Assembly: GCA_947501615.1 (NCBI GenBank)
Contig: CANMWK010000010.1
Location: 124,001-188,000, forward strand
Source: an uncultured Tenacibaculum sp.
GTDB lineage: Bacteria > Bacteroidota > Bacteroidia > Flavobacteriales > Flavobacteriaceae
Direction of reading: 5' to 3'
DNA length: 64,000 nucleotides
This document shows, in pieces, positions 31,401 to 40,600 of the stretch; position 1 is the first letter of the stretch, and the number at the start of each line of letters is the position of its first letter. Below the pieces are notes generated by a model. The model searched no databases. It was not told where the DNA came from and was given only the letters and a program-made list of their open reading frames with translations. A program made the translations under genes and the position numbers.

Positions 31401-31969
31401 TAGAAATTAAACGATCTAAAGAAATTGTATCGTCTGATTTTATCATCTCTTCAATAGCATTTGTAAACGAACCATTTGCAGCAGTTAATGTTAGTAGCCC
31501 TGTACCAGATGAAGTAGAGTGGATTTTACCATCAGAAGCAAAAATCAATGAAGAAAACAAAGAATATGTTGAGTTGTATTTTGAAGAGGAAGGAGAGTTT
31601 GAAATTACCCTATTTACTAAAAAAGGGAATTGTGAATCATTTTTAACGAAAAAGGTAATTGTAATAGAACAAGAAATTACTGAAGAAACTGAAGGTGAAG
31701 AAACAGCGAAAGCTCCAATGATTAAGGATTTTGTTATATATCCGAATCCATCATCTGGAATATTTACTTTAGAATTAAAATTAAAAGAAATAAGCGATGC
31801 TAGCGTGAAAATTTATAGTCTTTTAAGTAATGATTTAATGGATTATAAAAAGGTAGAAAACCAAGAAGTTTATACAATAGATTATAACTTGAGTTTGGTA
31901 CCAGGAATTTATTTTGTGTTGTTAGAAACCCAAGGTGAAAAGCTAGTTAAGAAAATAATAATACAATAA
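22454..31969 (+). CDS. Giant SprB-repeat surface adhesin with T9SS sorting domain
   Basis: From ATG 22454 the protein is 3171 aa; a TTG at 22448 overlaps the previous stop and is less likely. A signal peptide (LLLIFFLIRIVSICAQ) leads into about 470 residues of unique sequence. Then come about 29 SprB-type repeats of roughly 80-90 aa, typified by V(S/T)CHGxNDG...V.GG..PY.Y.W. The last 75 residues are a T9SS type A sorting domain (VIYPNPSSGIF...KIIIQ), so the protein is exported by T9SS and attached to the surface. SprB of Flavobacterium johnsoniae is a mobile gliding adhesin with the same repeat; this protein is smaller and sits in a different gene neighbourhood. A surface fibre that contacts other cells or polysaccharide is the best guess. 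Confidence 0.9.
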   Translation: MKRNLLLIFFLIRIVSICAQEFKLDYTFRLEHTKLSDICSNKNNYRLIAVLESGKKVTLKTFGPKTYFANINVTEKFIYKDSDKIDYIQFTSYVNDENDWGGCHSGNYSDVKFQIDKHPCFDGSKSSFMNKNLRTIHSFLGYTITPVTKLSFTDGSPVNRSKIICKNEGVEIETIGGFYWGYRNQIHRWEYLDPVNTTTVETEAYKRVRNNFSNASKRYQECEARVGDGDGVPILQRGQSTSSNATSPVSRSSPVEIKVSPQCRYLYNLYLDALDKLVNFKGPKTRPEQLWRPLTSQNGLNPVGRSKIKLFLKDIYPKTEDQSKALNNKIIYIRMNPSCSGEKDVSNELRIQFLPEAPQVATRKPEFDSPKCSYDEIEGFTLFFKRQIKTSETVNISLKRYDDLTRKYLLQSQNPGVRSFEPVPGSPDLYKYVWKKEDPIIDGKYKIFVSSTIDGIRPEDLLAGCKELVFGPYDISTPDPVVFEDLTVVQDEKCYREKNGILKVKASGGSGTYKVFLNGTITSPSSTSKVGGITELTFNNLAPRSYQVKVRDSNDCEVRNTNGDEITKTETITAKADIRHTVSSTDVVHPSAPRLSNATINIRGISGGTPKYKYVVLLNGTTPSRTISGEFNTGGGLVENLPAGKHKIQYTDKNKCVRVLDLPTITDPTPIKFTVRTENPNCNGAKGKIKVSGISGGYGTYNVIIFKQGSTSELTRENDVTSAEFVLDPGNYTVKVEDRRKGSTTKNEEIARISKMIVNATFIPIKCYGDKAKVTLTVKGGRSRIQYQYAQYKSSGTLVWQNSNVFNVVASRTPYQFLVRNKDLHSCQSERSASVTIKQPEEFYIETPNVKHNDVFGGKKGSIALTIKGGTPPASGYTVAWTKKDDRTFSATGAFIDKLEAGIYKAIIRDRFCSIEREVEVKENPKLEITSLKVVTPIKCHGEKGRIEAIVKGGSKTYTYQWKRGTSVISGANKLFLEATADDYTFIVNDGFTSTDMKIKLPGKSKIEVTVTKEDITCNTLNDGKIKLTIKGGTAPYQFSTNGKNGTYKSVNTLTNNTIQNLTNRNYTVWIKDKLGCTISAKPVTIIKPSKIAVINNVIKDNEVRRQSIGAITIKVDGGSGRYNYLWTSDKDANFKKTTPNLTQLPAAKYTVKISDVKNANCFITETFEVREPLPLSVTVKQTDFIYCYGENTATLLAEVEGGYPLNATPSDFTYTWYKINGTTTSRISTPNPKSDEITTLIAGVYKVEVEDEKGTKATSTNVTIKQPDPLVITLKDANDVSCFKGNDGFLSVDVKGGNNDYSFVWKKEGEPSFSVNTNKLSEITGLKEGNYYVEVTDGICDPIKSKTFKIEEPSSLPKIDVANTTHVTGFGKKNGSIKIEVSGGASTTYSYEWRLQGETNIYSTNKDLIDIPAGTYQLTLINDKCTVTSNLYVVNQPDKLVIDDLKQSGEIKCFGDKTKTLTVNASGGIDTFPYTYSWKLIGDDTALGDNTNVLKNVGAGIYRITITDKNSNSVYKDIEVKQPPLLQLLTKDISKKDVSCHGGNDGYIKIEATGGTGAYSYTWSHGSGITGNELKNLEARTYEVTIRDEKFCEFTTTIKIEQPDRPLVIKDSKVEDTKGYDLKNGSIRVDVDGGTTPYTYTWKDASGVVVSPRSTTNIQTDLKAGLYSLEIVDAKGCTITPIPKFEVKQPDPLSIIFKKKEILCFGEKGAISAEVNGGVKPYRYSWKLKGEATTLSTTAELPNRSGGTYVLSILDKYDNALSKEVFLFEPPVLELLDKDVTVKNVSCHGGNDGEIKVAASGGVGGYSYVWDDGKGSTGDELKDLKAGVYEVTVRDSNLRCVITKEITITEPEHELIIQNDQVVDVTRNGLGNGSITITVFGGTKPYTYEWKDASNVVLPSTTNVQANLKAGMYTVSVIDAKGCTITPIPKFEVKQPDPLKITFDKKDVNCHGEKVTVKAEVTGGVKPYRYSWKLEGETTELSTTAELPNRGGGTYVLSVLDKNDNPVQDKVIVFEPSKLEIDNIATTNITCYEGKDGAIKVSVKGGTTPYTYKWRHTGLDTNDLKGLPSGVYYLEIEDAKGCTIETGAISLTQPVLYDITKVKLVRPSSDITTDGNIEVFITGGEAPYRYLWKDEKGDVISDITKNEKEDKIVNLGEGKYNLTITDAKDCAIIEDYNLANPGELLVEIQQTQEITCFGSSTAVLDVITVGGVGGNEYKWYDASDDSLIRETKELRDVPIGKYYIIVSNAEGIEEQSAVFEVKQPEEIKLTIDPTDLSCHNTTDGSFTLDVKGGLGAYEFRYKGGAVTTFSDWIKIGANTADVKDLLNGKYTIQLRDKENCFAKNTEGDINFEIEILKPSIVEIDKETVTHVSGFGKSNGSVVINVIGGSTLYTYVWTDVHGNEKSYTNSLDGVTAGTYKVTIKDSKGCPLVKEYVIEQPKALEVDVDVASVISCIGDKDGAVEAFVKGGVEPYTYKWYEEGSTTVLGTDAKLSTIGDGKYYVDIVDANLNTKTSAVIPLVEPKALELTLSSEYTLCGTGNDWTITTEVKGGTAPYRYLWNTRDNTPGLNGVISGDYNVLIVDKNGCSISKSITLIPPPTLEIDNETITHVTGFDLSNGGVTITNIGGTPPYTYEWIDTTGSPVSSTTSITNVKAGKYTLTINDSKGCTITKAYTIEQPLKLEVTPSVSRIISCKGEKDGVLEAIVKGGVQPYTYAWYQEGNTNVLGNEKQLANLGDGTYYVEIVDANLNIVTSTTFIFSEPEVLEVSLSADYTLCATGNDWTITTEVKGGTAPYRYLWGTGATSAVLDNMISGRYDVLVIDANGCRANTSITVTPPPTLTIDDAIITNPTCYKGDDGKIELAVKGGTPPYTYDWNTTATTRTIEGLVSGVYQVTIVDSKGCQIVGSFNVKDPEQIPLDLGVDVTLCEGQTYVIDGTIPDGAEYIWTSSNGFSSTDSVIEVAEEGIYKLVATNSDGCKVQDEIEIKRSKEIVSSDFIISSIAFVNEPFAAVNVSSPVPDEVEWILPSEAKINEENKEYVELYFEEEGEFEITLFTKKGNCESFLTKKVIVIEQEITEETEGEETAKAPMIKDFVIYPNPSSGIFTLELKLKEISDASVKIYSLLSNDLMDYKKVENQEVYTIDYNLSLVPGIYFVLLETQGEKLVKKIIIQ
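23925..31197 (+). repeat. Array of about 29 SprB-type coding repeats
   Basis: By eye about 29 units occur, with a conserved Cys near each unit start and a GG..PY.Y.W core. Higher-order duplications are visible: a three-unit block (about 27040-27780) recurs at about 27800-28500, and another three-unit block (about 29540-30250) recurs at about 30260-30975. In the latter pair 44 bases are identical (30074-30117 and 30791-30834). Confidence 0.8.
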
Positions 31970-32179
31970 AATACATATTAAGAATATGAGATTTGTAAAA
32001 GAAGAGCGAGACATGCAAGAGAATAAATCAAAATATTAAGAGGAATGGCTTTACGAATGTTTGAGAATTTTTTTAAATCAAAATGTTAGGAAATCAACGG
32101 TGTACCACTGTTGAACATAGCACAAGATAATTTTATTAAAAGAGACACATACGAAAAGGTTTATATAAAAATTGTTGTA

Positions 32180-34657
32180 TTGAAAAATAAGAAGTTTATA
32201 CTAATATTCATTTACGCCCCTATGATTCTATTGGCACAAAATCTAGAAAAAATAGGTAAATCTTCCCTTTTTAAATTATCAGGAGGGGTAGGGGCTAATG
32301 CTGTATATTACAACGGAAGCGCAAGTAGAGAACCTTTTACCTACTTTCTTTCTGGAAATGTAAATTTAAATATTAGTGATGTATATAATATCCCATTTTC
32401 ATTTTCATATTCTAATAGCAAATTTCAAACAAATAACCCATTTACTTTTAATCGATTAAGCTTACACCCTAGTTATAAGTGGGTCACTGCTCATATTGGT
32501 GATGTTAGTATGAGCTTTTCTCCTTATACATTAAACGGACATCAGTTTACAGGTCTAGGTATAGATTTATCTCCAAAAGATAAATTTAAGATAAGTGTAA
32601 TGTATGGTAGGCTTTTAAAAGAACGTGAGTTTGATACCGAAAATTTAAATGGAGAAGCCAATTATAGAAGAGTAGGATATGGGTTTAAAACCTCATATAA
32701 ATTCGAAAAAGCAACAGTAGGAATGATTTTCTTCAGAGCAAGTGATGATGAAAATTCTTTACAAAATCAAATTCCTATTGAGAATGATGTACAACCCAAA
32801 GACAATACTGTAATTAGCTTTAATACCGAATTTAATGTATATAAAGATTTACGATTACAAGGAGAAGTTGCATTATCGGCATTAACAGAAGATACTAGAG
32901 TTAATGGTGAAAGTGGTCATTTGGCTGCGTTTTTAGTATCTAGTAACCCAACTACACAATATTACAAGGCATTTAATTTGAATTTATCCTACCAAGTAGG
33001 TAAAGGTTCATTGGGAGTTGGCTATGAAAGAATAGATCCTAATTATAATACACTAGGAGGATATTTTTTTAATAACGATTTAGAAAACATTACGGTAGAC
33101 GCTACACAAACTATATTTAATGACAAAGTAACGTTAGCTGTAAATGCAGGATTACAAAAAGATGATTTAGATGATACCAAAGCAAGTCAATTAAATCGAT
33201 TGGTTACTGCATTCAATGCTACCTATAATGCCAGTCAAAAGTTAAACATATCTGGAAGTTATTCTAATTTTCAATCGTTTACGAATATTAAAAATCAATT
33301 CGATTTTATTAATGGAGTTTCACAGATAGAAGAAGAATTAGATCAAGATAACATTGCGCAATTATCTCAAAATGCTAATTTAAATGTAAATTACATCATT
33401 GGAGAATCAACAAGTAAAACTCAGAATATTAATGTAAATGTATCGTATCAAGATGCCGTAAATAAGATAGATGATATTATTAGAGAAGAAGACAACTCAA
33501 CATTCTACAATGCATCAACAGCATATACTATTGGTTTTCCTGATGAAGCATTAACAATATCAGGAGTATTAAATGGAAGTATAAGTCAACTTGGACCTTC
33601 AGAAAATATTATCCTTGGACCTACAGTTAGCGCTTCTAAAGGTTATTTTGAAAAAACATTAAAAGTAAATGGAGCCATAAGTTATAACGAAAGTATTAAC
33701 GATGGTATTCGACAAGGACAAGTAGCCAATGTGCGATTAGGCGGAAGATATGTATATAAAAAGCAACATAATTTTAGTTTAAATGCATTATTTCAGCATA
33801 GAAATAGTCCGCAAAAATCAAGCTCAGATTTTACGCTAACCTTTGGCTACAATTATAGTTTTGGTCTTTTTGATTCTAAAGATATCCGTTTCAAAAAACG
33901 AAAAAGAAAAGAAAAGGTAAGAAAAAAACGCAATGCAAAAGAACGAATTAAAAAGCCAATCAGATTTACGTATAAAGATTCTCTTTATGAAGGAACAATA
34001 CCTGAAGTAGATTATAAAATAGCGACTTTAGTACAATCGCCAGTTTTTGAAACAACACCGAAAACAATTAAGGAGGCAATAGAAAAACAACGAAAAGAAA
34101 TTGCTGAAGAAACAAACGATAAAGTATATAAAATAAAAGCAATACAGCTATTAAAAGAGCTATACGATACTAAACAAAACCTACACGAGTTTAATAAGCT
34201 ATTGTATATAGCATTAAAAGAAGTGTATAGAAATGCAAACAATTTGGATTATAAAATTGAACGTGATTTTGTAATGAATAAAAAAGAAATTGTAAAGCAT
34301 GCACTTTGGGACAAAACTGCTGAAGACAAACGATTGTATGCTGAACAAGAGCAAAGAGAATTCAATCAGATGCAGAAAACGTTAGAAAAATCGCATAAAA
34401 AATTATTAGTACACCGTTGGGTACTTACTGCATTAGAAAAATACAACACATTTAAACATTTAGAAGAAGATACAGGCTTATGTAACAAGTTCCGAGAACA
34501 GTACGTTGCCAATGTATTTAAAATGTTTGAGAAGAAAGAAAATAAACGAAAAATACAATTGTATTTGCAAGGAGCCGTTATTGAGTTTTTTGCAAAAGAA
34601 TCTGAGGTTCATATCGATACGAACAAGTACGAATTACGTTATATGGACTTAAATTAA
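32180..34657 (+). CDS. Outer-membrane beta-barrel with charged helical C-terminal domain
   Basis: No ATG gives a signal peptide. TTG 32180 puts KNKKFILIFIYAPMILLAQN first, so I chose it over the TTG at 32111; this gives 825 aa. The first about 570 residues alternate polar and hydrophobic positions with aromatic girdle residues (YFLSGNVNLNIS, VTAHIGDVSMSFSPYTLNG, FSLNALFQHRN, FGYNYSFG), typical of an outer-membrane beta-barrel. Then come a very basic linker (KKRKRKEKVRKKRNAKERIKK) and about 230 residues of Lys/Glu-rich helix and coiled coil. The barrel follows the SprB-like gene, as sprF does sprB, but the sequence is not PorP/SprF-like. It may help export or anchor the adhesin or the toxin encoded next, with the tail in the periplasm. 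Confidence 0.75.
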   Translation: MKNKKFILIFIYAPMILLAQNLEKIGKSSLFKLSGGVGANAVYYNGSASREPFTYFLSGNVNLNISDVYNIPFSFSYSNSKFQTNNPFTFNRLSLHPSYKWVTAHIGDVSMSFSPYTLNGHQFTGLGIDLSPKDKFKISVMYGRLLKEREFDTENLNGEANYRRVGYGFKTSYKFEKATVGMIFFRASDDENSLQNQIPIENDVQPKDNTVISFNTEFNVYKDLRLQGEVALSALTEDTRVNGESGHLAAFLVSSNPTTQYYKAFNLNLSYQVGKGSLGVGYERIDPNYNTLGGYFFNNDLENITVDATQTIFNDKVTLAVNAGLQKDDLDDTKASQLNRLVTAFNATYNASQKLNISGSYSNFQSFTNIKNQFDFINGVSQIEEELDQDNIAQLSQNANLNVNYIIGESTSKTQNINVNVSYQDAVNKIDDIIREEDNSTFYNASTAYTIGFPDEALTISGVLNGSISQLGPSENIILGPTVSASKGYFEKTLKVNGAISYNESINDGIRQGQVANVRLGGRYVYKKQHNFSLNALFQHRNSPQKSSSDFTLTFGYNYSFGLFDSKDIRFKKRKRKEKVRKKRNAKERIKKPIRFTYKDSLYEGTIPEVDYKIATLVQSPVFETTPKTIKEAIEKQRKEIAEETNDKVYKIKAIQLLKELYDTKQNLHEFNKLLYIALKEVYRNANNLDYKIERDFVMNKKEIVKHALWDKTAEDKRLYAEQEQREFNQMQKTLEKSHKKLLVHRWVLTALEKYNTFKHLEEDTGLCNKFREQYVANVFKMFEKKENKRKIQLYLQGAVIEFFAKESEVHIDTNKYELRYMDLN

Positions 34658-34670
34658 TACCCTAAAAATT

Positions 34671-37600
34671 ATGAAAAGAGAGTTACGCTTTATCTTCATT
34701 TTACTATTTACACTAACCAGCATTTTTGCTCAGCGGTATCCTATCAATATAGTGCCTAGGGTTCAAGCGCCATCTCCAGTTAATTTTTTCAATTATGCAG
34801 ATGAGACCAGCTTAAATAGCCCTATAACGGTACAATTATTTTTAAATGATTTAACGGTTTCCAATCGACAAATACGTTTAAAAACCTATTTTGAAGGAGG
34901 AAACATCAACTTTACAAGTAATGATTTTGTTTTAGGAGCAGAAAATCTTTTCATAGAAGGAGGGGTACCACTTACACTAACCAATGTGGAGCTAGCTCCG
35001 TACTTTAAGTTAGAAAATATAAGCGGAATTAGTCCAACTGTTTATGGTCAAGCCATACCAGAAGGAAGCTATGATTTTTGTTTTGAAATATTCGATTACA
35101 TATCGGGAGCTAAACTATCAGATAAAGTATGTAGAACAGTTTTCATATTTAAAAATGAACCTCCAATTTTAAATGTACCGTTCAACAAAGCTAATATTGA
35201 GCCTAAAGATTTTGAAAACATTGTTTTTCAATGGACGCCACGTCATATTAATGTTACTAATGTTGAATACCAGTTTAGCTTGGTAGAAATATGGGACGAT
35301 GCTATTGATCCGCAAACCGCTTTTCTATCGCAGGCGCCTATTTATGAAGAAACTACGAGAGCGACTACATTATTATACGGACCCGATAAACCATTGCTAT
35401 TGTCTGGCAAACGTTATGCATGGCGAGTAAAAGCAAAAGCCTTACAAGGTTTAGAAGAAATAGGACTGTTTAAGAATGAAGGTTTTAGTGAAGTCTTTTG
35501 GTTTTCTAGAACAGAAGCTTGTAAACCTCCAGAAAATATAACAGCAGAAGCTAAAGGATTGACCAAAATTAATGTGTTTTGGGATCAAGACCCTAGTATT
35601 CATTCAGAATATACAATTGCTTATCGAGAGGCAGATAAACCTAATGCCTATTGGTTTACCAAAAGAACAAATAGTAGCTGGGCTACCATTTGGAATTTAA
35701 AAGCAGGTACCAAATATGAGTATAAAGTTAAAGGGAAATGTACCTATCAATATAGCGAGTATTCCGAAGTTTTATATGTAACAACAGATCAAGTTACCAA
35801 CGACGATGCCAACTATAACTGTGGTATTGTACCCGATGCAATTGCTATTGAAAATAGAGAACCACATCCTGGATTATACATAGGAGATCAAATCACAGCA
35901 GGAGATTTTAGGGTCACTATTACCAATATCAGTAACCAATCGAATGGAATTATTTCAGGTAATGGTTTTGTAGCTATTCCCTATTTATCTTTTGCAAAAT
36001 TCGCGGTAACGTTCAATGGTATTTTGGTCAACTCATCAAATCAATTGGCAGAAGGAGAAATCGTAACGTTATATGATCCTGAGTTTGGAGAAGGAGCTTC
36101 TATGACAGTAGATGTGAATGTAGATATTTCTGAAGGACTTAAAGGCGATGGAACTGAAAAAGGGGAGACAGTAGAAGTCGATTTTACTGTTACAGGCGTA
36201 GAAATAGATGCCAATGGCGCCATTGTAGTGACAGGTACTGGTAAAGACGGGAAACCTGATCAGGCAATTTTACCTGGAAATCAAGATGTAAGTATTGTTA
36301 GTGCTAATGGAGAGGTTTGGGAAGTAGGAGAAGATGGTAAGTACACCAAGCAAGAAGGTGCAGAAGGAGGTATTGCCTCTGAAGATAATACTAGTGGATT
36401 AGATGGCGATGGTAATACCAATGGAATTACAGCGAAAGGAGTTCGAGTAACTTTTGAAGATTCTGGATATTATCATTACGATGCTTTACCAAAAGGAGAT
36501 TATAAGAAGTTAGCTAAAGAATATATGGTATTACCATCAGAAGATGGAGATTATAATGTACCGTACAAAGCAATTTCTGATAGTAATGGTAAAGACTTTA
36601 TTAATGCTAGGGTTGAAATAACGGATAGTAGCATTGTAAAAGATAGTATTATTTTTAAAACAAAAGCGGGAGCTAAAGTTCCTGTATTAAGTTGGGATGA
36701 TAATATTGCGAAGTTATCCTTACAAAAGAAGTTTCATTTTGTTGATGAAGAAGTCTTAGCAGTAGTAAAATCTAAAACTGATCCTACACAGTATGATATT
36801 GCTGGTACCTTACTTACCACACATTTAGCATCTCAAGAGTTAGCTCCAATTAATATTACGGTAGTACCCGTTTATGGTTCTTTAAATAGAAATACAATAG
36901 ATGAAAGGTTAAAGGCACTTAAAAAAGATGTAGAGGAGATTTATAAAAAATCGGGTGTACAATTAAACGTACAGTTTGCCAGCAATATACTTCCTGGAGA
37001 TATTAATGGTTGGAACGAAGGTGATAGAATAGAAGTAGGCGATAGTAATGTGTTATCGCATTATACCGCGAGTGAAAAGATTTTTAATAAGCATATAAAG
37101 CAACAGACTTCGTATACGAAAAATACTTATTATGTATTTCTTACTGATATACAACCTACAAAAAGTGATGTTAAAGGTTTTATGCCATTAAAACGTCAGT
37201 TCGGTTTTGTCTTTGATAGCAATATAAGAAATGACTTCGATCGTGCTAAAACCATGGCACACGAATTAGGTCATGGTATTTTTGGTTTAGAACACCCTTG
37301 GAAAGAGTATGATACTCCAGAAGGGGCTACTAAATTTTTAATGGACAATGGTGACGGTACATTATTAAACCACATGGATTGGAAGAAAATTCATGCGCCT
37401 GGAATAAAAATTTATTGGTTCCAAGATGATGAGGATGGGGAGAGTGTAAGTACTTCACTTGATAAAGTATTAGCAATTAATGAAGAGAAATATAAATGTG
37501 AATCAGGAAAATGTGTTAAAGACAAAACATCTGGTAAATATTATTTTGGTTATTTAACACCTTCTGGTGAAAGAATAGTTTTATCAGAAGATTACATGCC

Positions 37601-40600
37601 TATATTTTATCATGGAATTTCCAGTGATAAGTATAACAAAATAGTTCCTGGTACTCTAATTGGATTTAAAAAATTTATTAAAGGTGATGATGGAGAGAAA
37701 ACAGAAAAAAAATATTTAGCAGAAATTCAAGGAGGAAAGTTTACAGGGTATGATACTTTTTCATATGTTAAACCTGATATAGATGATGACGAAAACGAAT
37801 CTGTAATTATAGGTTTGCCTTATGGTAATTCAAGTGAAAAACTTCTTTGGAAAAATTACAAGTTTAAAAATTTAGGACGTGGAGATTTTGAAGATGGTTC
37901 TATTACTAATATTGTAGATATAACTTCTGATGCTTTTAAGCAAATAAGCTTATTTAATAAACATACCTATTTTAAAGAAAAAACATATACTAATACTTCT
38001 AAAATTACTGGAGATGGGCAAATTGATGTTTCAAAATTAGAAATAAGATTATTAGGGGGGTATTATAATAAAGATGTTTCTTTATTTTTCGATGATTTAT
38101 TTGATTTAGCAGGACGTTCAAGTTATCAAATAAGTCATAATGAGAGGAGAGAGGTGTTTTTAATTGTCAAAATAGCAGAAATTTATAATAGATATCCTCA
38201 CATTTTTAAAGAGTTTACAAAGTTTTTTGATAATTGGGACATACGAAGTTTAGCAAATATGTCTGTTTATTACGGAAAATGGGATATTGACAATTTAATT
38301 ATATACAGTGATGATTATAAGAGTTGGAAAAATAATTTCAAAAAAACGATTAATTCTTCTGAAGATAATTTAGAAAAGATTTATAATTTCTACCAAAGCT
38401 TCTTGATTGAGTTATTATCCTATATCAATGAACAAGCAGCAGCTAATAATGAGTGTTTGTCATCTGATTTTGAACAGAAAACAGGAATAGAAGTTTTTGA
38501 ATGTATTCGAAGAGCAAGCCAGTATGAATTAGAAGCTATTAAACTACCAAATAAAGTTCTTGCAATTAAGAAAATATTAGAAATCCCAATTGAGGGGGAT
38601 GATATTTCTGATGACAAAGAAGTAGAAGTAGCAAGGTTATTACAAGCGATATCAGAAGGAAATAATTCATTATATGATGATGCACTATCTTTTTTCAAAA
38701 GTACGACTGTTACATACACCTATGTAACTGGAGGTAAAATTCCAGTTATGAAGAACTCTACTGTTCCTCTATGGTATGCTTTGTTCAATAATATTGAAGA
38801 TCAGATATTCATATTTGGAGAAAACAATAGGCAGAGTATAGTAAAATCTTTAGGAAGAATATTTTTGGGGTCTAAAAGCTTTGAAAAACAGTTAAAGGCT
38901 TCTATTGATCCAGCGGAATTAATGAAAATAATAACTATTGGGGACTTAAACAACTTACATAATTATTTTTATACTTTCGAAAATGATTATCAAAATATTT
39001 TAAGAAGAGGCTGGAGTGATATCTATGCTAAAGCTAAGGGTGGTCCCGTTGGTATATCATTGTATGATACTGAAGATTTTTATAAAAGTATAGACACAAA
39101 AATTTCAGAAAGTGATTTTCTAATTGATGTTGAACAAAAAGTGAAATGGGGATTGCTAGGTAATGAAGTGTTAAAAGCTGAAAAGCTAGAACCTTTTCAA
39201 TTGGTGTCTTTTATCAATATCTCTAAAAATAATTTATTAAAGCCTTTTACAGCTAAAGACGAAAAGGGGAATCCTCAAGCGATTTTTGTACCTGCACTAA
39301 CAATGCATTATGCTAGTAAAACAGATCAGATACAAACAAAATCTGATATTATAATTACTGCAGTAGATTTACTGGCATTTTTACCAAGTGGAGGAACAGC
39401 CTCACTTAATACATTTGGTAAGTTTTTATATTATGCAGACAAAGTAAGTTCTGTTGCAAGTATGACTGGAACTGCTTTTAGAGAGGTAAATCCTGAATTA
39501 TCAGGTTACATGAATCAGTTAAGTTTAGTAAGTGGTGTTGCAAGTTTAGCTAGTTTATCAACATTTTTGAAAAGTGATATTTTGAATAAAAAGAACTTAG
39601 GAGAAATTATACATCCTAATGCCTTAAACACAACAAATAATCCTGTTGATAATATAAATGAATTAACGAAGAAAATTGTATCTGATGAGTTTGATATATC
39701 AAAGTTAACACCTGAACAAGCTAGAGTTTCAAGGAAATTTTTAGATAATGAATTCAAACGATTGAAAGCAGCTCCAGCACTTAACGCTATTGATGTTGAA
39801 AAAGCAATTGCTAAGTTTGATGAAATTGTACCACCAGGAATAAATGTTCGACCTGCTTCTGTGGTAGATGCTAACTTGGTTAATAAAGGTGATGTTAAAA
39901 AGTTTTTAGCAGAATTGAATAAGAAGAATATTGATGACGATTTTATTGATATAGTAATTCATGGTGCGGAAAATAAGTTTATAATTGACCTACCTGATGG
40001 AGTTCAAGAATTAGAAACATTAAGCTTAGTAGATCATTTATTAACAAGTCCTCATTTTGCTGGAGTAACAAACTTTAGATTACTTTCTTGTAGCAATATG
40101 GAGTTAGCTGAGGAACTAATTTCTTTATTACCAAAAGGAAAAGGATATACAGTTAGAGCTACAGATGATATTGTAAGAATACATGCTGATGGAGGAATTA
40201 GTACAGTCCCTAGAGGAGCCGATAACCCGCCTAACCAATGGGAAGATTTAACGACTAGCGCAGATGGAACCGTAAATAAGAAAATAGCGGAATCTCCTAA
40301 GTTAACAAGCGCAGAGCATTTAACAGATTTTATAGAATTAGGACGTAGATCTAAAGCAGAACAATTTTTAACAACAATAAAAAGTGGAGCTTATCCTGAT
40401 ATATTAAAACGTTTAGACGAGCTTAAATTAAGTGATGATGATTTATTAAGATTTGCTAACGATTTTAAAAACGCTTCTAAAGAAGAACTAGCTATTTTAG
40501 GAAAAAATAATGGAGAAATAATAGATGTTTGGAAAAAATGGGGAGATCCTAATAATGATCTTGTTAAATTATCTAAAACGAGAATCTCAAGTGTAGATGA

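Noticed and set aside
22454..31969. True SprB gliding adhesin
   Set aside because: It has SprB repeats and a T9SS tail but is much shorter than F. johnsoniae SprB, and sprC, sprD and sprF are not adjacent; called SprB-like only.
32111..32179. TTG start at 32111 for the beta-barrel protein
   Set aside because: It places 23 charged residues before the signal peptide; TTG 32180 gives a normal export signal.
32180..34657. SprF (PorP/SprF family) assignment for the barrel protein
   Set aside because: Position fits, but the sequence lacks PorP/SprF features and has an additional helical tail.
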